Source of the DNA: Clarireedia homoeocarpa
Lineage: Eukaryota > Ascomycota > Leotiomycetes > Helotiales > Rutstroemiaceae
Assembly (NCBI GenBank): GCA_001465935.1
Contig: LNKV01000006.1
Span: forward strand, 372,001 to 436,000
Direction: 5' to 3'
DNA: 64,000 nucleotides
Shown: piece after piece, positions 22,189 to 34,229 of the stretch
Layout of the letters: every line of letters begins with the position of its first letter
Position numbering within the stretch: position 1 is the first letter of the stretch
Notes under the pieces: generated by a model
Database searches by the model: none
What the model saw: the letters and a program-made list of their open reading frames with translations, nothing else
What the model was told of the DNA's origin: nothing
Position numbers and translations under genes: made by a program

Positions 22189-23673
22189 TCACCCATCTAT
22201 TCCCTTCGTGTTCCCCCCTTTCCCCCCCTTCATACTCCTCGCCTCATATGTAACGTTAAACTCCGTCGTTTTCCTTACCCCGCCCTCCGTAGGCTTCAGC
22301 TCCTCTAGTATGAACTCCTCGTCACTCAGATTCCCATGTTTCTGGCGGAACTTCGATGCGCCTTCTACAACGCTGTCGTTTTGACTGGGGATGATGTCCT
22401 TTTTCGTGTATTGGTCGCGCGAGAAGCCACCGTAGCCGTAGGCGCTTGGGGTGGTTTTGTTGCGCATCAGCCAGGGGAAGAATTTGATGATGGGGGCTTT
22501 GAGTACGGGCAGGCAGGCGCAGATTATGCCGATGTTGGTTTCGAGGAAGGTCCAGGAGTTGGAGGTGGCTTGGTAGTCTATAGGGATGAGGGGTTAGTGG
22601 TTGCGGGTGGGGACAGGGAAAAGGGAAAGGCAAGAGGGGCGTACACATGGTGTCTTTTGCGCTTACGGCGGGGCCGACGGTGGCCATACGGACGATGGTG
22701 CATGCTACAACACTGAAGAATTGTTAGTAATGCTTGATGACTGAGGTGGGGTAAAGGGATGTTGCTTACAAGAGACCTAAGCTGAATAGTAGACACAATC
22801 CGACTTTTTGAGACATTGGTAGTTGTAGACGGCGAATTTGGTAGATGGGGAGGATGATGATAGCCATATCCGTTGCAATAGACAATACAGATGTACTGTA
22901 CCATACGTTTCCAATTGGGATGCACTTCCCGGGGAGTGACTTATCCCAACTCTTAGCGATAGGACTAAACGTTCTAATGTCAGTATGTTCTCTGGCCAAG
23001 ATGCTTCTATAGATGAGTTTGGACAGCTAGGAGATGCACATACTTGCATGACCAAATAGTTTCACAGACAGCTGCAAATGCGTATGCGACACATACTGCG
23101 CCGACGATATATGTAGCTATTTTGAAACTCTTGGTTGGAAACAGCCGGAGGTAGAATGCTAAGATGCTGAGCTTGGTCAAGCATGTCGCTATCTTATAGA
23201 GCAACTGCGCGACGAAGAACCACTTCTCGATATCAGAAAGTATTCAATAGAGGTGCAATTCTGGACTAACCTTTAGGGCTTCTATCTTATGGTGTTTATT
23301 AACTTGCTGTAGGCAACGATTGTTAGGAAAAGTCTTCAAAAATCACTAAAAAGTAACCAAAGTACCTTAGTATGTAAACCAAATCCGTTCGCTGCTTCCT
23401 TGTTGTAAGTTACGGCCATAGCCAACGCAAGAACCTAAGGACAATTAGTGCTTGAAAGCCACCATACATCATTGAGCATCTTACCAGCGCGGGGATAATC
23501 AAGTAGTCATCAGAGCCAAACTTTTGCATAAAGTACCGAGTCGCTAATCTAGCACACACGAAAATAAATGATAGGCATGCAAAAGCAATAGCCAAGTTGG
23601 CTAGATGCTGCCCACGAGGATTCGGGAGTCCCTCATCGATGGCATCACGAACCGCTAGAAGTATGGGCGACAT
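22189..23673 (-). CDS. Pth11-like seven-helix receptor (fungal rhodopsin-type domain)
   Basis: Seven exons read 23485-23673, 23366-23435, 23271-23306, 23044-23225, 22770-22964, 22645-22712 and 22189-22577. The protein begins MSPILLAVRDAIDEGLPNPR and has an extracellular start, then seven hydrophobic helices. Family marks include FVCARLATRYFMQKFGSDDY, KWFFVAQLLYKIATCLTKLS, ILAFYLRLFP, and PGKCIPIGNVWYSTSVLSIA. ATDMAIIILPIYQIRRLQLP and SNSWTFLETNIGIICACLPV follow. The tail is polar and cytosolic. Such receptors sense surfaces or nutrients in filamentous ascomycetes. Every junction keeps phase except exon 2, which is one base too long (70 nt). Removing one base of the T-run at 23400-23402 would restore VTYNKEAANGFGLHTK. 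The allele may be broken, or the base may be an error. Confidence 0.85.
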
Positions 23674-25810
23674 TGTCGTCACCAGGAAAGAAAATCCTTC
23701 TTTGCGAAAACCGATGTTCGAGATCGTCGTAAATGGGGTAACGGTGGGTATCGCGGTGTAGACAAGCAAACTGGACGAAGCTTAGGACCCGACCTAAGAG
23801 CTGCAAGACCACGAGGGGCGGGAAGAGAGACGACGATCTCTTTTCTTTCATATCCTTCAACGACCCTTCTCCTGTCTTCTATACTACTGTATCTATATGA
23901 AAATCTACCGTAACATGCGACGCGAGATCCGAATTGTGACTTCGGGTACATCGCTACATCAGGCACTCTGCTTTGACATGTCAGGGCATAGCATATTTGC
24001 AGGGCATAAATCCTCCGGCACCCAATACTAGAACGGAGCGAAGGAAAAAGTGGAATGAACTGATCGCAGCAAAAAATTGAACCGGAGATTCCCCCTCCCC
24101 AACCCAATTTCCGACCAGGAGCCTTCGCCGGATAAAGGCGTAATGCAGACACGTTTTCTCGCCCTTCACCGGAAAAAGTCATAACTAAACAATATATTTT
24201 CTCTTCCGAAAGAAAACCCCTCTGCCGAGGTTCTTACACGGGGCAAATGATGAGATGAGTATGCAAGATCAAGGCCGCTACAGGAGAAAAACACCATCCA
24301 ATATTCGGGATGCAGGACCCAGCACTTTGGGTCATTGCGTCTCTCGAGCTTGTGTGCTTACGGTGGATACTCCCGATACCGTATAACGCTTTTGAGTGGG
24401 GAGTGTGTGAGCAGGAAAGTCTTCTACCCTTCTTCTTTGCATGGTATGCGTGGTAACTTGCACCACCCTGGCCCTGACAGAAGAATGCTTGCGAACACTT
24501 GTTCGTTCTCGACCTCGTGGTTTTTTGCTCCACTCGCTTCTGGGTCTTCCCTGGTATCAAAACACACCCTTGAGCCACTGTGCGAAATTGATGAGATGAA
24601 CTGTTGGTCTTCATACAGTACAGTATCCGAATATGATCTGCGGACTCGGTTCGCTATCTAAGAGATAATATGACCGAACAAGCAGCACGTGGATGAATTG
24701 GATGTTTTTGCAAAGGCAGGAGCAACAATTGTAGCAATCGCCCCGTCTGCCAAGCGAAGGTTAGAACTAAGTTTGAACGTGCTGCTCAGAAAGCTTAGTG
24801 CAGCTCCGTATGTAACTTGTGGTTAAGACTTCTTGTAAGTAGCATTCGCATTCTTGCTCTAGAACGATTTAGAATTTCCGTGATGAATCCTTTCTTTCTT
24901 TCTTTCTGACAGAAGGTATAACGGCATTACCCGTTGTGGAGAAATTGATGAGGTTGATAACGAGGCTGAACAATCTAATCCTTTCATAGTAGTACCTTTC
25001 TCAAAGTGATGAAGTAGCCACAGTGAATTATCTGCGCAAATTATGCTTAATGGGTTGAGATGATGAGAAATTATTGTCTATCCGCCCCCGTCCGCAGCCT
25101 TAAAAAGGAGGTTCAAAAGGTTTCAGACGCCAAGCGACGTTGGGCAGGAAACGGCTTTGCGGAGCAGCTGCCGCATTTAGTTCTTTTGGGCAGTTGTCTA
25201 TGAAATCCGAGCACAACCAGCGGGGTGTCTCGATGATGTAATAAGTTAGTTAAGTTTTCTAAATCGTTGTTGTGAAATGAATTCGTAGATTCTTCTAACG
25301 GTCATGACATCAAACCCCTTTCATGTCCTGGATATCGGCATATGTTTACTGTACGAAAGCTGCATACCCGAGCCCCCAACGTCGCATTAGAATGATTATT
25401 CCCGATCACATAGTAATATCGGAAGAACTTTTTGGGTTACATTACAGATCGTTTTCGAGGAGAAGTTTTGGCTCTACTACGAAGTAATTTCGTTCCATGT
25501 TCAGAAACCAGTATGCTGTACCTGTCAAGTGGAGAAACAGGGGCTAGCTCAAGTACGGAGTAGATACCCTTCGAAACACGAAACACCAAACCAATTCTAG
25601 ATTCAGGCCGCAAATTGAAAGCGATTATAGGCTCTTGATTTTGGATATTACCAAGGATTCGCATACAAGTTGGGTAGGTCGGTAAGCTACAAGTATATAC
25701 AAGAAGTATTATATATCATTACAGATAACGAATCATTATCGATTATTCGGGGCACGACCGAATCAATCTTTGTCCTCCTCTTCCGCTAGACTCCCGTCTT
25801 CATCCTCGTC
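23674..25810. other. Intergenic, no supported gene
   Basis: About 2.1 kb between the receptor gene and the binding-protein gene. A CTTTC repeat occurs near 24890-24910. Frames up to 167 codons on the minus strand near 23679-24182 overlap the receptor's leader and have no recognisable content. Confidence 0.5.
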
Positions 25811-26951
25811 TTATGAGAGGTTTTTGCACTTAGTCTTGAGAAGACTCGAGTTCAGGGCTGCTACTGCAGCATCTCTGATAGTGTAATCGATAAGCTTTCC
25901 AACACCCGGAACAATCGCATCGACGAAATCGTAAGAAGATGCAAGGTTACTGAATCCCTCGAATTGCGATCGAACATCAATGACGTTAAGAAGACCAGTC
26001 TTGTTGACTGTGAAGTTTGCATTGGCGCTAACTTCGCCGGTGACGGAATCAGTTGCTGCGGCATATTCGAGTTTCGCAACATCTTTTGAAACACCAAGAA
26101 CGGCTTGGATAGCGGCAATTGAGCAGTTCTGGTTGCCTTTTTTTAGCAAGTAGAGATTTGCAGCGTACATGGCGGCCATGAATCGGGTAAGTTTGTCGAC
26201 TTTGATGGGATCAGAAAGCGAGGCTTGACTGGTGGTGAAGGCAGATGAGGAGATTGGGTCGACAAATTCAGAGACGGTTGCAAGGATGTTTGGTGCTTGG
26301 CCCGAAGGTAAGACCTGCCCCTCTGCAGTGAATGGGTATAGAAGCATTGTCGCATATACAGGGCTTCCATCAGGAAGCGATCCTGCGACTAAGTCGGCAT
26401 ATCTGATATTGGTTCCTCCAACAGCCTGGTTCACATTAGCTTCTGTACATAAACGGCAAGAATAAGTAATTACTTACAGTGAAGGAATAGTCTCCATTGG
26501 CTAGCCAGAGACCGTATTGACTGAGAATCTTTTGCAAAAGATAAGCGTATCCACTGACTGTAGAATCTACAATCAACGCCTTCCCCTTCAATTGCTGAAC
26601 ACTGGTGATGTTTGAAACAGAAACAAGCGCAAGACCTGGTCCTTGATCCAATTGACCCAGAACAGTCAAGCTAACGTTTGAGTTGAGACGGAAGTTAACA
26701 GCATTGTCGATAGTCCAGGTCAAGATATCGTATCCGCCACTGAGGACCTGTTGTTCCGCGTATGTAGAGTTAGGAACTTGCTGATATGTAACATTCAATC
26801 CGTAAGCAGTGAAAAACCCCAATTCTTGCGCAATAGAGTAAGTTGCAGTCTGTGTGAATGCACCGTAGTTGATGGAGTCGTAGCTTTTGTTCCAGCTGGT
26901 AGCGGCCACAGCTTGGGCGAGTCCAAGGGCGAGAGCGAGGCGGGGAAACAT
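25811..26951 (-). CDS. Secreted NMT1/SsuA-like substrate-binding protein
   Basis: Exons 26478-26951 and 25811-26425 are separated by a 52-nt intron with an AGCTAATG branch point; they encode 362 residues. The start at 26951 gives a signal peptide, MFPRLALALGLAQAVAA; an ATG six codons upstream is an alternative. The mature part begins with a strand typical of NMT1/ABC-type sulfonate or nitrate binding proteins (SINYGAFTQTATYSIAQ). QELGFFTAYGLNVTYQQVPN, then LSGGYDILTWTIDNAVNF and VQQLKGKALIVDSTVSGYAY follow. These form the first lobe of a periplasmic-binding fold. The second half is less conserved. N-glycosylation sequons are frequent (NVT, NST, NVS, NIT). The protein is probably extracellular; the ligand is unknown. 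Bacterial relatives bind sulfonates, nitrate or pyrimidine precursors. Confidence 0.75.
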
Positions 26952-27116
26952 TTTGAAGGTAAACTCCATTCGATCACGGGAAACTCGATGGGAAGTGGCT
27001 TGACTGTTGCTTCGATAACAAGGACTTGAAACGGAACGTCTGCCTGCGCGGAATATGAAACTGCTTCCTATCTTGAGGGTCGTGATGAAGAGGGACAAAA
27101 CTTTCTCTTCAATAAC

Positions 27117-27808
27117 TTACATGTTCGAGAATATATAACGCTGTATTTGGAAGTATTCGATCCACCTTTGGTGCCACTTCTGGTGGTGATCCTGGAATAG
27201 GCATGATCTTGTGTGGCTGTATGGACTTTGAGGAAGTCTTCTTCCGTTGCCATTTGGGATACAATGTTGCGAAATTTCCCAGGACCAGGGGTAGCAACCC
27301 CTCCATCCGGTATTATGTATCCATCCGCCACGGTGCGTACGTCGACATATAGATTCTTCCAGCCAGAAAACTCCACAAAATCCTACATAATGATAAGAAT
27401 TCATATTAGTCTTTCGATAGAGCCGTGGGCAAGTATTGAAGCTTGACTTGAAGTGTATATAGTATCAATATCAGCGGCGAAAGTAGACGGAGCTGAGCAC
27501 CTCCACAACAATCTCTTCATTAAATCCTTGTTGATGATTTCAGTCCCAAGGAGAGAGAACCATTTTGCTTGCTCGATCTGTTCGGAGACGTCCCATTGTG
27601 GGTAATGAGTTGCACAAGACTGCTCTTCTGCGACAAACGCGCGAAAAACGAGAGAAGGCAGATACACAGGATATCTTGTGTCGGACGTGGATAAGACTTT
27701 GCATCTATGCAAACTGAGATCATTCACACAATCCATCTGTCCTAGGGATACCAACGTCTCGTTTTCCCACGCATACTGCACTTCGGTACCAAGTGCAGTC
27801 GCCGTCAA
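27117..27808 (-). CDS. Candidate gene of unknown function
   Basis: Two minus-strand blocks look coding. Block 1 runs from an ATG at 27808 (MTATALGTEVQYAWENETLV) to a stop at 27401, with LVFRAFVAEEQSCATHYPQW and SEQIEQAKWFSLLGTEIINK. Block 2 (about 27383-27117) reads DFVEFSGWKNLYVDVRTVAD and KFRNIVSQMATEEDFLKVH, ending at a GTAAGT donor at about 27116. A CATTATGTAG acceptor and a GACTAATATG branch point lie between them, but I found no donor that keeps phase. All three frames of block 2 are open, so the choice is by composition. The gene may continue beyond the last donor. The family is not recognised. Confidence 0.4.
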
Positions 27809-30412
27809 CCTTCAAGTCACTGCTTCAGCGCCTCGCCGGCACCTTGCTTGAATAGTCTTAGCGTGTCATATACAATCCGGGTCTAGCACGCATGCTCTTA
27901 CGTCGCCGAAAACTTCTATCATCAAGCGCTCAAAAACGTGGCATGAATCTTGGGATATGAATGATCAACCTTCAATACTACTAAACACGGGTTTAATTGT
28001 GGCGAGCCATGCACATATTTCCCTTTGGGCCAAGAATCACTGGCAGGTGTCATTATATTACTTCCCCTCCTGTTCATGGCTTCATGTTCATGGCTGTGCT
28101 TCATTTCATGCCTTACCTATCTTCTACTAGAACTCAATTCGCACTATTGAGAATGATGGAAGCAAGTCTTCTTCCAGTCATGTTAGCGCCACCTGCTAAA
28201 CTGGCTGCTTTGTTCGCTTCGTGATCCTAGCATCCATAGGTCTCAGTTGAAAGGCCTTGGGGAAATTGCTTATTCTCAGAGACACGCTCAGGTCAACATA
28301 TCATACTGCGAGTGGAACCCCATATCTCGGTTGCTGTATGAAGTACGTAGCCCTCCTTTATCTCCAACTTGTACCTTTCACTGGTTGGTGGGAGGTCAAC
28401 CAATGTCAGATTCCGTATCCTGGGCGAAGTATGGGATTTAGATATGCACTTGACATCGCCGGGCAGAAGAATCAGAAACGCAAGCTTTCCTCATCCATCA
28501 ATGGCTCAATTGGTTTTCATAATGGTTGTAGTCACAAGTGCTATGTTCATCAACGAGCTTCTACGATAACTCATACTCATTATTGGATTGTTCCGGATAG
28601 CTCACTCAGTGCATCACCCCGGTAGTGCCGGTGGAGTAGTGTTACCGGCTCCGTCTGCTCGGGTCAGGGTACAGATTGCCTATCCTGTGGGTCTCTTAAG
28701 ATGTCTTCCGTGCCAAGTAAGCCGCTAACGCTGTGTCTCTACCATCTTTATATCGATCTTGGTTGATTCTGAGGATCCAAAAATTCTATCGGTCCTTTTC
28801 CAAGATCTCGTCGATCCATCTCTCTTCCAGGGTGGGTATAGCACTAAATACGACACAACGTTGACCCCGGCATATATCTTCTTGCATCATATTGTAGCTT
28901 TTTCCCTCTTTGTTATACTTTTAGTAGCGATACTTCATTTTCAAGAAAGCAGTGGGATATCTGTCCGTCGGACAATTCCCCAGTTATGCTCGTCATAGAA
29001 AGTTTCAACAATTTTGGATGGTTAGCCCCAGCTCTTCTTCTATCATAAGGTTCCTGAGCAATGCTCTCTTACAATAAAATGAATTAGATCAAGACCTGGG
29101 AATGCTCGAGGTACTTGCAAAGTTGTGTAAGCGAGCTAAGCCGGCAGTTTGTCCTGGACGCACGTGCTTACGTTTTCTCAGTTCAACTGTGTCCGACGTG
29201 AGATTCGAAATTATATTCAAAATGCCCTCGATGATGTGATCAAAAATGGGAAGCATGAAGAAGAATTCTAGTTAATTTCGTGGCTATATCTTGCGCAGAA
29301 TAACAAATGTCCCCATGCTTTCTTGCAGCTTCTAATCGTGATGTTTGAAATAGTGGAAAGATGCCTGCTCCGCCGCATCTGTCCCAACAAGTGATATTTG
29401 ATGCACACCATTTTCTTCATCGGATCAATGAGCTTTGCTGCAATCAGATATCATGTAATTCACCTGTAGACCCAAGCACCCCGTCAGAGATGATTAGAAA
29501 GCTATATATGTTCACCAAATGCATCAGTCCGTAGTGGCCATCTGAGGAGATTTTCATACAAGTGCCCAGTAGCCTAAGAAAAAAAGTCTACGACGCTGAC
29601 CCTATTCAATGGTCGGCAAATCTACAGCTATACGATTGAGGGGGTACAAGGGAAAAGAGAAAGACGTTGATCAAAACAACCACCCCATCGCTCGCGCAGC
29701 CTGTGATGGGATCAAAAACCAACAGTATCATCCCCATATCTAGATGTTAGCCCGATAGTAGCAGTGAATAACGCTGGCTGCTCGATCTCAGCTTTGAGAA
29801 AAGAAGTTCAGCTGTGAAACAATGGCTGAAGTGAATACAAAGCTTCCAAGTGGGCCCTGAAGATTCTATGAGCTCTCGCCCGATGTACTTCTCGTCCGAT
29901 GTCGAACACTATCATATTTCCCTCGCTTTGCCTTTTCCTTAGCAGCCCGGATATAGGTAGGACCTTGGTTTTATCTAACACCATAACCTTTCAAAGACCT
30001 ATATCACTTGTTCACAGCTCTTTTGCTTTCGGTGCCTTCCTCATGTAGCCACGCCGGGTCGCCTTGTCTTCTCGAATATCTCATCACTACCACTCGCCAG
30101 CTAGACCATGGATCTTTCAAAGAAAAACAATACACGGGCAAATAACACTTCTAGTTTCAACCTCTGCTTGAGAATTTGGTCCCAGATCAGCACTCTTTCC
30201 AGAATTAGTATCCAACATATATTTTCAACCTTGGCTCATTTCGCATTGATTTGCTTCTTTTTATTCTTTTGAATCCTTCTTCTTGCTTCTGCTTCAATCT
30301 TCTTCGCATTCCATCCTCTTTCCTCCAACCCAAATCAATCTCTCCACAGCAGTTTACTTTATTCACCCGCACCTCCCTTTCACCTGCGTTTCCCTCTTTC
30401 ACCCATACAATC
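27809..30412. other. Gene-poor block upstream of the DNA methyltransferase
   Basis: I see no supported gene in about 2.6 kb. A plus-strand frame at 28759-28998 contains one hydrophobic stretch but no context. The last 200 bp (30200-30412) are strongly CT-rich and probably form the promoter and leader of the methyltransferase gene. Confidence 0.5.
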
Positions 30413-33400
30413 ATGGCGCCCATATCTATCTCCCTCGACAGCGCTCAATTCCGCTCCAAATTCTCATCCTTCTTCACCCTCGACCCCGATCTCGAACTCG
30501 GTAAGTCAATCTATCCTGCTAAACTATCTCAACACAGATGTTCCGCTCCGACTGCGAAAGCACCACACATACTAACACCCCGCAAAGCTCATCTCTATGC
30601 TCTTCTCTCAAAATATGATTTCGACATCGAGGAGGCCAGACTCGATCTTGCTGGACAAGTCGAACGGAGGAAGAGATGGGCCGAGTGGCTGGTGCCGCGA
30701 GATGCTTTGGATCAGTTGGCTGCGAGTATTTTTGGTAGTGAGAGTGATAATGGGAGTGCAGAGCTGAAGAGGAGTAATACGAATGAGAGCACGCCGATAC
30801 AGACGATTGAAGATGATGACGAAGCTAGTAATACCTATAATCATCCATACCGGGATCCAAGCGATCTCGCAAAGGTCGAGATTAATCTGATTACGGACAG
30901 TGATAGTGACACCAACTTGGCTGAAATCAATCTGAACACAGATAGCGATGATGGAGAGGAATTGGAAGAATTCGGTTTGCACAGCGACAGTGAACCGGCT
31001 GGGACGACCTCCAATGCCGACAGTGACAGCAAATCATCCGGAACCAATTTGAACACAGATAGCGATGATGAAGAGGAACTGGAAGAATTCAGTTTACACA
31101 GCGACAGTGAACCGGCTGGGACGACCTCCAATGCCGACAGTGACAGTAAATCATCCGGAATCAACTCAGATAGTGATGGCGAGCTAGATTGGGCTGGATA
31201 TAATTTCTATTACGATCGTGAATATGCTGGTATCACCTCAGATGCCGACAGCGAAGCGCCTGACAAGGAAGTCGAGGGCGACATCAAACCTAGGATTTTG
31301 AAGCGAACATTTTCTGGGGCATTTGATGACTCAGATCTTGAAATCAAGGGTGGCAGTCCTATGAAACCTCACAGTCCCAGAAAATCTGCAACGAAGAAAG
31401 AAGTGGCAGAGGCTTTGACAACGCCGTTGGTGCAGAAGCTTGCGGGAAGGATCTTTGTGAAACCCATGGCAGGAATTGGATCCAAGGGAGAGAGGATTAA
31501 TGGCGAGAAGGCTGTGAAAGATCACGAGAATGCTATGGAAATCGTGCGAGAGAGTGCGAATCAATTCCTGTTAGATGCGATACACCAGCCAAAGCAGGAG
31601 TACAAGGTTGGTGACTGTGTTGTTGTGAAAGGTAAGCGCTCCAATCTTTCCCTCGCTCTTTTAGGAATAGCAAACATGTTGATGTAGAGAACACAGGTGA
31701 CGGGTACGATATAGCTCAACCACTGCTGAATCTGAGATATGGCCGAATCATAAGGCTGAGTGATAAATCCCACAAAACCAAGATCCATATGCTGTGGTTT
31801 GTGCATGGTGCTGATATTGAGGCTCTCAAAGAGCTAGCTCGCCCAAAGGAGCTGTTCCTAGTCTCAGACTGCTCCAAGGTGAGACCAAAGAAGATCTTGA
31901 CGAAGATCCGGGTTGAGTACAGAGGTAACGACACGACCGAGAGCCCGTATTCAGAATCCACCAGCGAGGAATATACTGATGGAGATCACTACTTTTATCG
32001 ATTCCAGTACAATCCAAACGGTCACATGTTCACGACGGCGCCAGAACGGCAATCCTGCATATCCTGCGAGCGGCGAAAGACTGAAGCACAGGAAAACCAG
32101 CTCTCGATGCTTGATGAAGGTAAAGATGGTCTTATCAATAGCTTCATGTATCAGCGCAAGCATTACGAGGTCCTTGACTTTGTCTATTATGGAGACTTCG
32201 GCCCCAATGGGGACCAGAAGAACAAGATGCCGTATAGAATTGGTCAAATCAAGAAGATCAGAGTCCTCACTTTCAGCAACAAGGAATTGCTGCTGGAGGA
32301 TCTCATTATATATATTGAAGTGTACGAGAGATCAGACAAATTCCATCCAGGTTGGAGTGCCAATGCTGACGCAAAGCAAACTATTCGTGACGAGCGAAAG
32401 TTGTTTTGCACAAGAAGAACAGAAAAGGTAAATCCAGATCATCTTGATGGCCGCTGCTTCGTAAAGCATGTTGACCACATTGGTAATCTCAACGATTACA
32501 AAGATATGGATGATACCTTCTGGGTCGCAGATCAACTTATCCTTTTTCGATACCCCGAGGAAGTTATGCCACTGCCAGCAGAACAGTTGAAGTACTCAAA
32601 AGCGAGTATAAAATCGTTGATGTTGCGTAAAGAACGCGCTGATCGATTCAAGAAGTATGGTACGCGCCTCTTGACAATGGATGTGTTTAGTGGTGCCGGA
32701 GGACTCAGCAGGGGTTTTCATGAAAGTGGGGTTGCAGGCAAAACTTACGCAATCGAGCTTGATAGGGCTGCATTTTTAACGATCCAAAAGAACAATCCAG
32801 ATTTCCTAGGCTTGAACCAGGATGCTAGCGCGCTTCTTCGTTGGGCGGTCATGAACGAAGCCGACCTCAGTCCCCACGACTTGACGGACATAGAAGGTAA
32901 TAAAATGCCGAGAATGCCGAAAGTAGGGAGTGTCTGCTTGATTACTGGTGGGCCACCTTGTCCAGGCTTTAGTGGGCTCAATCGACATAGAAGCCCAGAC
33001 TACCCGACAAATCTGCTGTTAGCAGTGTATTTGTCTTATGTTGAGCTGTATCGGCCATGGTATTTCCTGTTGGAAAACGTGGCAGGAATGTGGCACACGC
33101 CGGTGAGTCTATGTGAGAATTCCTGTCAACTTATGACTGAAATTAAGAATGCTAGCTCGGGCGTAATAAGGAGCTCAAGCATGGTGGTATTAAGTAAAGA
33201 GATCTGATATCCGTTGCGTTCACTAGAATTGCTGACATGGGGCTCCAGTTTCATCTTCAGCGTCTTGACAGCGCTGGGCTATCAATGTCAGACGGCAGTA
33301 TTGCAGGCAGCTGAATACGGCTGTCCCCAGGGTCGCAAGAGGCTAATCGTTTGGGCTAGTTTACCTGGCTACGAACTTCCAAAATTCCCACAGCCCTCAC

Positions 33401-34229
33401 ATCTTTTTAGTGGAATGAATGGTGGCACAAATTATCACCAGGAAAGAAAGTCAGCGCCTCATTTCGCTATCACTATTGGAGATGCTCTCATGGACCTACC
33501 TAAGTTTGAGTGGGAAAATATTCACAGGGAGCTTGAAGAGACCAACGAGCAACGAGTAGATCGAGAATCGAGGGCGAAGAAGGGTATCACACAGCTCCAT
33601 ACTTCCAAAGGCAGGAGTTTTGTCGGATATGACAATCAAGCATATGCATCCAAGTTACCACTATCAGAGTATCAACGAAGGATGCGTAGAGGCATAAGTA
33701 GCGATAAGCTGCGTAATCACATTACCAGTGTACCTTCAGAATTGTTTTGTGAACGGGTGTGCAATGTCCCTCTGGTACCAAATGCCGACCATCGATCTAT
33801 TCCAGGCAAGCTTCTCATTGGAAGGGGAAAAGGCGAAGCGGGAGAGTACGGACGATTAGGGCTCGAAGATCAGTTTAAGATCGCAACGACAAGAACCTCA
33901 AGATGGGTAAGCAGTTCAAGTGTTGCCGTACACATCAAATCAGTAATAATGATCACTAGAACCTCCACCCATCTCAACACAGAACTTTCACCATCCGGGA
34001 AAACTCTCGCGTGCAAGGCTTCGCGGATGATATTATATGGGACACTGATATTATGTCCATCAACGATATTCATAAGCAGATTGGGAATGCAGTGCCGGTG
34101 CCACTCGCGGTGGCACTGTCAAAAGGATTATTGGATGTTTTGGTGGATAAGCTGGAAACAGACAACCGCGGACTTGGTAGATCCATGAAGGAAGCAATTT
34201 ATATTATTGATGATAGTGATTCGGACTGA
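30413..34229 (+). CDS. dim-2: DIM-2-like DNA (cytosine-5) methyltransferase
   Basis: Six exons (30413-30500, 30588-31631, 31688-33102, 33156-33193, 33249-33906, 33960-34229) total 3513 nt, or 1170 residues. The introns are 87, 56, 53, 55 and 53 nt. The N-terminal third is acidic and repetitive. A BAH-type region begins KVGDCVVVKGENTGDGY (about 371) and is followed by a second BAH-like part with CISCERRKTEAQENQ. The catalytic domain has motif I DVFSGAGGLSRGFHESG (about 708) and motif IV GGPPCPGFSGLNRH, where the catalytic Cys is followed by Pro instead of the usual Gln. Motif VI is LLENVAGMW, motif VIII AEYGCPQGRKRLIVWA (about 885), and motifs IX-X are FTIRENSRVQGFADD and HKQIGNAVPVPLA. DIM-2 performs cytosine methylation at RIP-mutated DNA in Neurospora. 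The BAH regions favour DIM-2 over RID. It is expected in the nucleus. Confidence 0.88.
30929..31165 (+). repeat. 117-bp coding tandem repeat (two copies) in the methyltransferase
   Basis: Two near-identical in-frame units (30929-31045 and 31046 to about 31160) encode NLNTDSDDGEELEEF, LHSDSEPAGTTSNADSDSK and SSG. Shorter, looser Asp/Ser repeats flank them. The unit is a multiple of three, so copy-number change would not break the gene. Confidence 0.9.

Noticed and set aside
22322..22716. Open frames on both strands over the 3' part of the receptor gene
   Set aside because: GC-rich shadows overlapping exons and introns of the Pth11-like gene.
23679..24182. 167-codon minus-strand frame upstream of the receptor
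   Set aside because: Its composition is Arg/Ser/Pro-rich with no family resemblance, and it overlaps the receptor leader.
26436..27376. Fusion of the 27.1-27.8 kb candidate gene to the NMT1-like gene through a 53-nt intron
   Set aside because: The joining creates a TGA at the junction in the matching phase, and the signal peptide at 26951 argues for an independent start.
28759..28998. 79-codon frame with a hydrophobic stretch
   Set aside because: No flanking exons or conserved motif; it is isolated in a gene-poor block.
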